From Turneriella parva DSM 21527 (GTDB lineage Bacteria; Spirochaetota; Leptospiria; Turneriellales; Turneriellaceae), in NCBI RefSeq assembly GCF_000266885.1, contig NC_018020.1:868001-932000 (forward strand): a stretch of 64,000 nucleotides of DNA, read 5' to 3'. A program made the translations under genes and the position numbers. The notes beneath the pieces were generated by a model. That model did not search any database. It saw nothing but the letters and a program-made list of their open reading frames with translations, and was not told the DNA's origin. Below, in pieces: positions 15,322-23,084 of the stretch; position 1 is the first letter of the stretch; each line of letters opens with the position of its first letter.

Positions 15322-16050
15322 TTAGGCGCTCAGAAAATCTCGCACGAGTTCAAAGGCCTTTGCATTGACCACCAGACCAAGATGTGAACCGCTCACTTCG
15401 GCGTGCGTTACGTTGGGTGAACGCTGGTCGATGCACGCGCGCCAGTCGACCACTGCATCGGCCTTGGAGTAGATCGCAAGAATTGCGTTTTTTATCGGCA
15501 CAGCGGAGCGCATTTCGACATCGCGCGCCATGGCCTCGAGATCGAAACCCCAACTCTTGTAGAGCTCGCCAACCGCCGTGAATTTTGGACCTCCCACTAC
15601 TGGCGAGCCCAAAGTCACCACATGCGCCACCTGCTCGGGCAGTTCGCGCGCTACCTCGCGCGCAATATAACCGCCGAGACTCCAGCCGACGAGGTGCACC
15701 TGCAGGCCATCGGCTGTAAATTCTTTGAGCCGCTGAATGGCCTGCGCGAGCAGATCGGGCACATAACCGTGGTTGCGACCGAGGCCCCAGTGGTGCACTT
15801 CGGCGCCGATGGTTTTGAGGTAATGGTGCAGCACAGTCATGGCAACTTCGTCCGTGCCGAAACCGGGAAAAAGGATAACGGGGTGATTGAAGGGGCGTTT
15901 ACCGCGCGTGAGTGCAGGGTATCGCAGCGCCAGATTTGCCAGCTCGAGCGCAACCGCAGCTTCTCGCCACAATCCCCAACGCGACGGCGGTTGGGGAGAG
16001 AGTTCACGTCTGGTGTCTATGGCTAGATAACTTCGCGGCGGTTTCGTCAC
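15322..16050 (-). CDS. Alpha/beta hydrolase, lipase-like
   Basis: The 242-residue protein has an alpha/beta hydrolase core: HPVILFPGFG as oxyanion region, the nucleophile elbow GWSLGG with Ser near residue 125, and GSHLGL with a candidate catalytic His near the C-terminus. It resembles bacterial triacylglycerol-lipase-like esterases. The start is GTG and no clear signal peptide is seen. Residues about 14-26 (RELSPQPPSRWGL) are encoded by a dispersed palindromic repeat at 15974-15996, so the N-terminus has been extended or altered by that repeat. It likely forms an operon with the SRPBCC gene. Confidence 0.82.
   Translation of the reverse strand: MTKPPRSYLAIDTRRELSPQPPSRWGLWREAAVALELANLALRYPALTRGKRPFNHPVILFPGFGTDEVAMTVLHHYLKTIGAEVHHWGLGRNHGYVPDLLAQAIQRLKEFTADGLQVHLVGWSLGGYIAREVARELPEQVAHVVTLGSPVVGGPKFTAVGELYKSWGFDLEAMARDVEMRSAVPIKNAILAIYSKADAVVDWRACIDQRSPNVTHAEVSGSHLGLVVNAKAFELVRDFLSA
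15974..16007. repeat. Dispersed palindromic repeat inside the lipase gene
   Basis: CCCCAAC (15974-15980) and GTTGGGG (15990-15996) form a hairpin, followed by GAGTTCAC, a relative of the GGTGAGTTC piece at 3046-3054, 3537-3545 and 32102-32110. The repeat is translated in frame near the N-terminus of the hydrolase. Such repeat-encoded peptides are known in several bacterial groups. Confidence 0.6.
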
Positions 16051-16124
16051 TTTCGCAAGCTAACTCGCAGAGTCCCGAACGACCAGCAAAAACAGCGTAC
16101 GGTTTTCAGCAGCCGAAACCGGGT

Positions 16125-17093
16125 TCAATATATGGCGTAACTGGCGTACACATTGAATAGGGCAAGCCCTGCGCCAAGTTGAAACGTGCTACCTGAAAAG
16201 GCGCTTACACCTGTGAAGTCTGCAATCATGGCAATGCCGACGACGAGCGATTCGGTACGCGCTCCCAGATTGATCTTGGCATTGCCCTTGAAGTTATCTG
16301 TGACTGTGGTCGAACTACCTGCATTGACATCTATCGTCGCATGCGTCGCACCGCCACCGAGCATCAATATTACGGTGATGAAAAAAGCTCCCTTGTCGGC
16401 ATATGAAAGGCCAAGCCCGGGCATCACTGAGAGATTTAGGTACTGGCCACCACGGTAGCCTGTATACTGCGGAAACCGAGCCTCGAGAGTCGCTGGAATA
16501 ATTGTCGTTGAACTGCTGACCATGAAAGCGTTCGCCGAAGCGCCGAGTAAGAAACCCAGATGAAAACCATCTTGCCAGCCCGCTTGCCTGAATGCAGGTT
16601 TTAACGAGAAACTATCGGTAAGGGAAAAATAAACGTTTGTGCCAAGATTGGTGACGCGCAGATCGCTGCGAATATCGGCGATGCTATTGTCCGTTTTGCC
16701 ATTCGGGTAATCGGCATAAAAGCCGGAATAGTTTTGGTAGAACAGATCAACCCCCACCCGTTCTGCGTAATAGTAGCCCTGCAGATCTTGAGCTCGCGTA
16801 GTGCCGTAACGCGAAGTGTCTTTGTCGATTCCAGGAACTTTAAAATCGACCATGAAACCAAAATCTCCATAGTTTAGCCCCAAACCTGCCAAGAAAGGCG
16901 TATTGGGTTCGTACGATACCGGAATCAGCCCTTCTGGTGTTTGATCGCTTAGATTCAGTGAAAGCGAACGGCTTTCACCCGCAAACCGCATCACAAGTGG
17001 TTCGCGCTCGGGCTTTTTTTCCTGCGCTTCGGTATGCACAGTAAACAGAATCATGATTGTAACAAAGAATCGAAACCGCAGCCTGAACGACAT
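16125..17093 (-). CDS. DUF4421 family outer-membrane barrel protein
   Basis: I chose ATG 17093 because it begins a good signal peptide (MSFRLRFRFFVTIMILFTV, cleavage near EAQ); the frame is open further upstream without a plausible start. The mature protein of about 300 residues has the DUF4421 pattern GLGLNYGDFGFMVDFKVPG, a VDLFYQNYSGFY strand, and many amphipathic beta strands ending in Tyr, as in outer-membrane barrels. The role is unknown. It is divergent from a small secreted-protein gene. Confidence 0.78.
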   Translation of the reverse strand: MSFRLRFRFFVTIMILFTVHTEAQEKKPEREPLVMRFAGESRSLSLNLSDQTPEGLIPVSYEPNTPFLAGLGLNYGDFGFMVDFKVPGIDKDTSRYGTTRAQDLQGYYYAERVGVDLFYQNYSGFYADYPNGKTDNSIADIRSDLRVTNLGTNVYFSLTDSFSLKPAFRQAGWQDGFHLGFLLGASANAFMVSSSTTIIPATLEARFPQYTGYRGGQYLNLSVMPGLGLSYADKGAFFITVILMLGGGATHATIDVNAGSSTTVTDNFKGNAKINLGARTESLVVGIAMIADFTGVSAFSGSTFQLGAGLALFNVYASYAIY

Positions 17094-17244
17094 ACTGATT
17101 CTAATGCGCACCCCGATCAACGCGGTCAAGTCAAATGGTTGAAGAGAAGATTCAGACTCCATCAAGACATTCTTGATCTTTCTTAAAAGCCACAGCGACC
17201 GCTTCGAATTCTTTATCGTGCGTCTAATCTTTTTACTCTGGTTC

Positions 17245-17724
17245 ATGTTAAGATTTCTGGTTATCGCGATTTTCGCTCTATCACTGCCCATTATGGCAGA
17301 CCCGCAAGAATGCCTCGTCGAGGGCGCGGTTGAACAGATTGCCGAGCACATGCCCGAGAATTCTATCATTTATCGCGAATGTTATCATTGCCAAACGCCC
17401 GCGTACGAAATGATTCGCGTGACAAAGACCGAAATTCGCCCTTGTCACGTGAGAGGTCTCGCCGATGAACGGGCCCTCTATATCACGGGCGAAGTGTTGT
17501 TAAGATTTCAAATGCCAAAATGCGGTGCAATCGAAGGCGAAGAAAAATCAAAATACAAGTTAGAAAGTGAATTGCTGGTTCTTAACTATGCCTGGCTGCG
17601 CGACGCCAAAAAGTACAAAGCCGAAAATATAGCCGACACTTTCGGTGAAAACTCTCACCACTTGTGCAAGGTCTTTTCTGATAAAGCCTTGGCCCGAAAA
17701 CAACCGAAAAAACAGAAGCGTTAG
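17245..17724 (+). CDS. Hypothetical secreted protein
   Basis: From ATG 17245 the product has 159 residues with a clear signal peptide (MLRFLVIAIFALSLPIMA, cleavage before DPQ). The mature part has several Cys residues (C in QECLVEG, ECYHC, PCHV, KCGAI, LCKVF) that could form disulfides in the periplasm, and a very basic tail ending in KQKR. No family is recognised. The longer frame from 17173 adds a hydrophobic stretch and is less likely. Confidence 0.65.
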   Translation: MLRFLVIAIFALSLPIMADPQECLVEGAVEQIAEHMPENSIIYRECYHCQTPAYEMIRVTKTEIRPCHVRGLADERALYITGEVLLRFQMPKCGAIEGEEKSKYKLESELLVLNYAWLRDAKKYKAENIADTFGENSHHLCKVFSDKALARKQPKKQKR

Positions 17725-17769
17725 TCTCGCAGGCCGTCAACCGCCATGACGTTAAACAGCTAATCCGTT

Positions 17770-18210
17770 ATGGTTGCACTCTTGCAAAGGGTTCGTTCAG
17801 CCGCCGTCGATATTGCCGGCGAGCGCGTATCAGAAATTGGCCCAGGCCTTCTCGTATTGCTCGGCGTCGGTCACGATGACCATGAATCCCTGGCATCGGC
17901 GCTTGCCAAAAAGACCGCAGCGCTGCGCATCTTCAGCGACGAGGCCGGCAAGATGAACCTGAGCGTCGCTGATATCCAAGGCGAAGTACTCGTTGTGTCT
18001 CAGTTCACTCTCATGGCCGACACGCAGAAGGGCAACCGGCCGTCGTTCGTCGATGCCGCGAAGGCAGAGCTTGCAATCCCGCTCTACGAATTCTTCGTCG
18101 CCGAGCTCGGCCAACTACTGGGCAAAGAGATCAAGACCGGCCGATTCGCTGCAGACATGCAGGTGAGCCTGGTCAATGACGGGCCGGTGACGATTTGGCT
18201 CAAGGCTTAA
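17770..18210 (+). CDS. dtd: D-aminoacyl-tRNA deacylase
   Basis: The 146-residue protein is a complete DTD1-type deacylase, which removes D-amino acids (and glycine from tRNA-Ala) as a translation quality-control step. The substrate-pocket motifs SQFTLMAD (residues 77-84) and the C-terminal VNDGPVTIWL are present. Length is normal. The gene stands alone; its stop abuts the convergent lipoprotein gene. Confidence 0.95.
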   Translation: MVALLQRVRSAAVDIAGERVSEIGPGLLVLLGVGHDDHESLASALAKKTAALRIFSDEAGKMNLSVADIQGEVLVVSQFTLMADTQKGNRPSFVDAAKAELAIPLYEFFVAELGQLLGKEIKTGRFAADMQVSLVNDGPVTIWLKA

Positions 18211-19227
18211 TTACTGCTGGCAGGTGAGCGTCAGCTGGTCGACGGTGCAGGTATTATTGCCTCCGAGCGCCCCGTTGGCATCGATGCAGCGGAATTGCAG
18301 GGTATTTGCCGTCGTGTCTTCGTTCGCCGTCAACAGTAACCTGAGCGTACCGGCGGTACCGGTACCACAATGCGCCCAGATGCGATTGCTATTCCAGTTG
18401 ATCGCCAGGCAGTTCTCGGCTGCGCTGTTCGAATGGTTGTAGAACATCTGCAATTCACAGCCGAAGCGGCCAGAAAGACTAATCGACGGAACATAGGTTG
18501 CGTTGCTTGTTCCTGTGTATGCGTTGCCACCACCGCCAATAGTCACGAGCCCCCCTGTACCGCCGAACCCTGCTGTCGCATTAAAGGTCCATAAGCTGTT
18601 CAGAGACCAGTTGGCCGCTGAGACATTGAAATTATCATCGAGCACAGTTGTGCTCGTTGAGGCCTTGTCGTTACACCTTACGACAACGTTGTCAATGCGC
18701 CAATCGGCGAAGCCAGTGGTGTTGTTTGTCACGCTTGAGACAAATGAAATGCGCCCAGTACCGTTCGCCGGTAAGAGAGCTTTTCTGCGGACAAAACTGG
18801 TCGCGCTCGAGATATCAGATGCTCCGCTCGTATCTTTAAACGTGCCGACGACGGTTGAACCAAACTGTACATTCGCCGATACGCCTACTTCACCTTTGAG
18901 CAGAAACTGTGTGTCATATTCGAGTACACAGCCGGTTTTTCCAGTCAGGTCAAGTGTCGCTGCCGTCGAGATATTGAAGGTGGCGGCCGTTGCGCTCGAA
19001 GGAGCCTGCAATGCGAGGCCGTTCATGGCGGGTGTGGAGGTCAACCAGGTACCCGAGGTCTGATTCCACTGGGCAAGACCATTGTCAAAATCATCTCTGA
19101 AGATCACATTTTCCACTGGCCTCGGCAGGCTGTCGAGAAATGCGTCCTTCTGCTCCATCGCTGTGCAGGCGGTCAGGAACGCGAAGGAGAGGAGCGTAGC
19201 GAAGGGGGTGAGGCGTGCGCGTCTCAT
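18211..19227 (-). CDS. Lipoprotein with two lectin-like (ConA-type) repeats
   Basis: I chose ATG 19227 because it overlaps the upstream stop (ATGA) and gives a lipoprotein signal, LLSFAFLTAC, with the lipid-modified Cys near residue 21. The mature protein has two similar beta-rich units, each opening with a DDFDNGLAQW- or DDNFNVSAANW-type motif and ending with a Cys pair region, like jelly-roll lectin/MAM-type domains. It is probably surface exposed or periplasmic and translationally coupled to the CsgG-like barrel gene upstream, so the two may work together. Confidence 0.75.
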   Translation of the reverse strand: MRRARLTPFATLLSFAFLTACTAMEQKDAFLDSLPRPVENVIFRDDFDNGLAQWNQTSGTWLTSTPAMNGLALQAPSSATAATFNISTAATLDLTGKTGCVLEYDTQFLLKGEVGVSANVQFGSTVVGTFKDTSGASDISSATSFVRRKALLPANGTGRISFVSSVTNNTTGFADWRIDNVVVRCNDKASTSTTVLDDNFNVSAANWSLNSLWTFNATAGFGGTGGLVTIGGGGNAYTGTSNATYVPSISLSGRFGCELQMFYNHSNSAAENCLAINWNSNRIWAHCGTGTAGTLRLLLTANEDTTANTLQFRCIDANGALGGNNTCTVDQLTLTCQQ

Positions 19228-20465
19228 AACCTCACCCCCGCATAAAACCAAAGATCGTGCTGCATGAACACCTGATTGGCAGAGAACATGGTGACTTGCG
19301 CGCGGTAACTGAGGCCAAGGCTCCAGTAAGAGAAGTGGTACGCGCCCGAGGTGCCGATGACGGCACTCGGCTGCCAGCTCGAAAAGACAGTGCTGTCGGT
19401 TGTCGCGAGCCGTGTGTAAACAAGCCCCGGGCCTGCTTCGGCGAATGCCAGCCAGCGTCCCGATTGCAGGTAGGGTATTCCCAATATTGCATGATTCGAA
19501 ACAAAGACGCCACTCAGCGATGCGGACTGAACCAGCATGAGTGAGTTAGCTCCCACTATGTCACTTTGGCCACTCAAGAGCGTGATCTTGCTCTGCAGGC
19601 CCACGCGTGATTCTTTCGGCATGAAGAACAATTTTTGCGAAAGGCCGGTGAAATAACCCGCCGCGCCGAGGGAATACCCCGTCAGTTTTTGCACTGGTAT
19701 GCCTTTATCATAGGTGATTGTACCGTCACTGCTGTAGAGTGGATGTAGCAGCGGCATACCAGCGAAAATTTGTATCTCCCAATCACGCGCTTCGGCTTTG
19801 TTGCGGTTTGCTTCGGCATTGCGTCTTTCGGCCTCAGCGGCATCGAACATCGGTAGTTCGCGTGCCATCGATTCGGCGATCTTGTTGGCGAGTATATTGA
19901 TGCCATTAAACATCTCGCTGTCTGACTTGGTGAGTATTTCTTCAGCAACCTTGAGCAGCCGGGTGTCTGCTTCATAGGCTTGCGCGCTCATCAGCAGTAC
20001 CCCGTTCAGTTCGCTGAACTTGCCCAGCACCACGACATCGGCACCGGCATCGCGGCCGCGTTTGATTGCATCGTTACGGTTCACCGCTACATTCACCTTG
20101 GGTGGGGTGTTTGCCATAGTCGGTTCGCTGCTCGTGCTCTGAGCCGAATTCGCTTCAGCTGGAGCGGCATTAGCAGGTGCCGGTGACCCGTCCGCGATAG
20201 CATTCACCCGCGCATCCTCGCGCAGCATGAGCCTGAACTTCCCGGTTTTTTTAATCGAGTCGGCGAGCGCGTCCGAGATGCTGCCAGAGAGATAGTCGAA
20301 TTCGATCTTGCCCGTCTGGTTCTCGAAATCGAAGATCAGCACCCGGCGCTGCACGATACCGATCTTGGGTGATGCTGGGCTGGCCGCAGGTTTATCTTCC
20401 GCATATGTGGAGTTTGATTGTAAGTGCAGAAGGAGTACTGCCAAGGCCAGGACAGTTTTTGACAC
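19224..20465 (-). CDS. CsgG-like N-terminal domain plus outer-membrane barrel protein
   Basis: The start is likely GTG 20465, giving a signal peptide (SKTVLALAVLLLHLQSNSTYA). Residues about 45-215 look like a CsgG/FlgO-type domain (RRVLIFDFENQTGKIEFDYLSGSISDALADS... and GADVVVLGKF). An Ala/Pro/Ser-rich insert splits this domain. An alpha-helical linker (AEAERRNAEANRNKAEARDWE) leads to a beta barrel of about 180 residues ending in FYAGVRL. A paralogous layout is at 41251-43278. The overlap with the lectin-like lipoprotein gene suggests a joint envelope function. Confidence 0.72.
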   Translation of the reverse strand: MSKTVLALAVLLLHLQSNSTYAEDKPAASPASPKIGIVQRRVLIFDFENQTGKIEFDYLSGSISDALADSIKKTGKFRLMLREDARVNAIADGSPAPANAAPAEANSAQSTSSEPTMANTPPKVNVAVNRNDAIKRGRDAGADVVVLGKFSELNGVLLMSAQAYEADTRLLKVAEEILTKSDSEMFNGINILANKIAESMARELPMFDAAEAERRNAEANRNKAEARDWEIQIFAGMPLLHPLYSSDGTITYDKGIPVQKLTGYSLGAAGYFTGLSQKLFFMPKESRVGLQSKITLLSGQSDIVGANSLMLVQSASLSGVFVSNHAILGIPYLQSGRWLAFAEAGPGLVYTRLATTDSTVFSSWQPSAVIGTSGAYHFSYWSLGLSYRAQVTMFSANQVFMQHDLWFYAGVRL

Positions 20466-20522
20466 GGTGGCGGGTATCGAGAGAAAACAATTTGGCGTCA
20501 ATTCTTTACGGTTATACCTGCA

Positions 20523-20536
20523 CCCCTGTTCAGGGG
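20523..20536. other. Short hairpin between divergent envelope genes
   Basis: CCCCT (20523-20527) pairs with AGGGG (20532-20536) over a GTTC loop, in the 131-base gap between the proposed starts of the CsgG-like and beta-helix genes. It could be an operator or an RNA leader hairpin for either gene. The arms are short. Confidence 0.35.
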
Positions 20537-20596
20537 GGTGGGATAACACACCTATGTCTTGACCGACACCGAATGTGTGCCGTCTTCGGCGTCACT

Positions 20597-23080
20597 ATGC
20601 AGTGTTGGGCACAAATTCGGAAATTTGGCGAGAATATCGGGAGGCTGGGCGCTTTTTTTGTCTTGTTATTCTCTCGCTGCAGCGGCACATCGACTGAGCA
20701 GCTGCTGGATCTCGCCTTCATTAAAGCCGATACGTATTTGGCGATTGAAACGGAATCGCTCGTGAGTTCGGGCAAAAACTTTGTGGTCACGGTCACAGCC
20801 CGCAAGAGGAATATAAACACCCTGGATCTGAATTTCCAAAACCAGCTGTCGGTGACATCAAGCGGTGCTGGTACCCTCAACATCAGCAATATAGAGCCAT
20901 GGTCGCAGGGCAAAACGCGCATCACGCTATCTTACACGACGACTGTCGGCGTCGGTAGCCTTGATACCATCATCTTGCAGCTTGCGGCCGCCGGCACATC
21001 GATCACTGCCTCATCAAACAAGATTTCTGTCTATAACGAGCCGACGTTGCACCATTTCGACGTGACGATACCGACCACGACGCAAATAAACACCTCGTTC
21101 AACGTCACGATCACAGCAAAGGATGTGAATGGCGCAACGCTGACATCCTTCAGTACTCCCAACGATGCGGGTGTGTTGATTACACCATCGAGTGCCTCGG
21201 GCACTCTGACGGTCACTTCGCCTGCTTCGGGATTTGTCAATGGGGTCCTCACTGTCTCGGCTTTGTATAACATAGCAGTCTTTGCCCTCAGAGTAAGGGT
21301 TGCGCTGCAGTCAGATGCAGCTATCAAAGGCGAGTCTGGCCCGTTGAACATACAAACAGCGGCGCTGGCCACGCTTGCGAACTTTCGCGTGATGGCGATA
21401 CCCATTGCCAGCAACAAGATACGTCTAAACTGGACAAGAATTCCTGAGGCATTTGATGTCATCGTGGAGGAAGAGTTGACGCCCGGCAACTATGCCCAGA
21501 TAGCCAATTTTTCGGGTAGCCTGCATTATTATTACCACACAGCGCTCGCGGCAGCCAGTACGCATTCTTACAGGGTGACGATAAAAGATAACGCGGCCGT
21601 CACTCTTTTACAGGGTACAGCAAGTGCAACGACCTTTGGTACGGGCGGGTGCGTCACGAATATCGCAGCTATTACTTACACCACGAACCAGAGCTGGACC
21701 ATCGCAGGCTCGCCTTATTGCATCACGGGTTCGGTAATCTTTGATGCCGGTGCGCGACTGGAAATCGAACGCGGTGCACTGATCTTGATGTCGAGTACCG
21801 GACGCCTAACATTTCGCAACGCCGCTGCGTTTTTGCCTGCCGACACTGGCAGCGGCATGACGCGCATTACTTCAGTCAGTGACGCAAGTCCGCCAGTTCC
21901 ACACCTTGGCGTAGTACTGGAGTCGACGGCGAGCCCCACAGCGTACGCTGGTGCGACTGATGATTACGCCAATGGCAGCGTGTTGCGCCACATCTACTAT
22001 GAGTATGGAGCAGAATTTAGGAGCGATGTCAATCTAAAGGTCGATGACGTCTTCTTCAGACAAAATTTAAACAGGGCGCTGGCAGCGTACGGGCCTACCA
22101 AAACAGTCGTTACGAATGCCACGTTTCAAAACAACACGGGAAGCGGTGGTGGCGGCCTGGCAGGCATTCCGGGTGTAACCAGCGTTAGCGCAGCTACATT
22201 CGAGTATAACACGTCGAATGCCCCCCAAGGCTGGGTCCATGGTGGTGGTCTACGAAACTGTAATCAAGTAACCAATAGTTTCTTCATCGGAAATAGTTCT
22301 TCACAAGGGGGAGGCGGCGTCGGTTCGTGTAACTCTGTTATTGATTCCTTCTTCGTAAAAAATTACGCTGTCACCTTCGGTGGTGGGCAGGCCGAAGGTG
22401 TCGCGCTGAGAAATTATTATTCTGAAAATAGCGTTTCGGGCAATGGGGGCGCGATTTGGACATATAGTGTTGGCGCGAATGTCATCACTCACAGTTACTT
22501 CGAAAACAACGCGACGGCAGGTAATGGTGGTGCGGTCTTCTTGTATTCAAACAGCTCAGGTCTGCAGACCAAGGGCCTTCGCTATAATTGGTACCGTGGA
22601 AATTCGGCCACAGGACAAGGTGCCGCGGTCTTCGTCGATACAACTAACACAGCGGGTTCCGCGATTGCGTTCACCTCACTTCAAGAATACTACCTGGACA
22701 ATGCGACCGGCAATTCGGCCCTATATGTTCGCCAAAACCGAGATGCAACCGATACCGATAATGATATTGCCACCATTATCAACAGTGTCTTTAAGAAAGC
22801 CGCTTCGGATGCTGAATCGGAGGCAAATGTCGCATTCGTTTTGACAGGTACACCGACTCCGGTCGGCGTTTCGAACGGAACCATCAACAACAGCTACTTT
22901 GAAACCGGGGCGGCAGATTGCACGGCCGCATTCATCACTGGAGCAACCAGCTCATGCACAACGCCAACCCCGAATCTGTTCAAGACAGATGTGCAGTGGC
23001 CGTTTTGTGCCAGCACTGCGCCAGGCCAGGCGACGCCGGCGAATTGCGTCGGGCCGAGTTGGGATAAGCCGGTGCCGTGA
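20597..23080 (+). CDS. Surface lipoprotein with Ig-like/FnIII and right-handed beta-helix regions
   Basis: The frame is open from 20369, but ATG 20597 (or 20573) puts a lipobox-like signal, FFVLLFSRC, near the N-terminus. About 830 residues follow. The first third has two Ig-like units; a fibronectin-III-like domain follows (LANFRVMAIPIASNKIRLNWT); the rest is a right-handed parallel beta helix with repeated Asn/Gly turns such as NNTGSGGGG, GNSSSQGGGGVG and NNATAGNGGAVF. This resembles Pmp/pectate-lyase-like surface proteins. An adhesive or polysaccharide-binding role is inferred. Its 3' end lies 4 bases from the convergent mnmG. Confidence 0.72.
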   Translation: MQCWAQIRKFGENIGRLGAFFVLLFSRCSGTSTEQLLDLAFIKADTYLAIETESLVSSGKNFVVTVTARKRNINTLDLNFQNQLSVTSSGAGTLNISNIEPWSQGKTRITLSYTTTVGVGSLDTIILQLAAAGTSITASSNKISVYNEPTLHHFDVTIPTTTQINTSFNVTITAKDVNGATLTSFSTPNDAGVLITPSSASGTLTVTSPASGFVNGVLTVSALYNIAVFALRVRVALQSDAAIKGESGPLNIQTAALATLANFRVMAIPIASNKIRLNWTRIPEAFDVIVEEELTPGNYAQIANFSGSLHYYYHTALAAASTHSYRVTIKDNAAVTLLQGTASATTFGTGGCVTNIAAITYTTNQSWTIAGSPYCITGSVIFDAGARLEIERGALILMSSTGRLTFRNAAAFLPADTGSGMTRITSVSDASPPVPHLGVVLESTASPTAYAGATDDYANGSVLRHIYYEYGAEFRSDVNLKVDDVFFRQNLNRALAAYGPTKTVVTNATFQNNTGSGGGGLAGIPGVTSVSAATFEYNTSNAPQGWVHGGGLRNCNQVTNSFFIGNSSSQGGGGVGSCNSVIDSFFVKNYAVTFGGGQAEGVALRNYYSENSVSGNGGAIWTYSVGANVITHSYFENNATAGNGGAVFLYSNSSGLQTKGLRYNWYRGNSATGQGAAVFVDTTNTAGSAIAFTSLQEYYLDNATGNSALYVRQNRDATDTDNDIATIINSVFKKAASDAESEANVAFVLTGTPTPVGVSNGTINNSYFETGAADCTAAFITGATSSCTTPTPNLFKTDVQWPFCASTAPGQATPANCVGPSWDKPVP

Positions 23081-23084
23081 GCGC

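Noticed and set aside
16125-17369. Longer start for the DUF4421 protein
   Set aside because: The region upstream of 17093 has no homology and would bury the signal peptide.
20369-20596. N-terminal extension of the beta-helix lipoprotein
   Set aside because: It would overlap the divergent CsgG-like gene and would put the lipobox far inside the protein.
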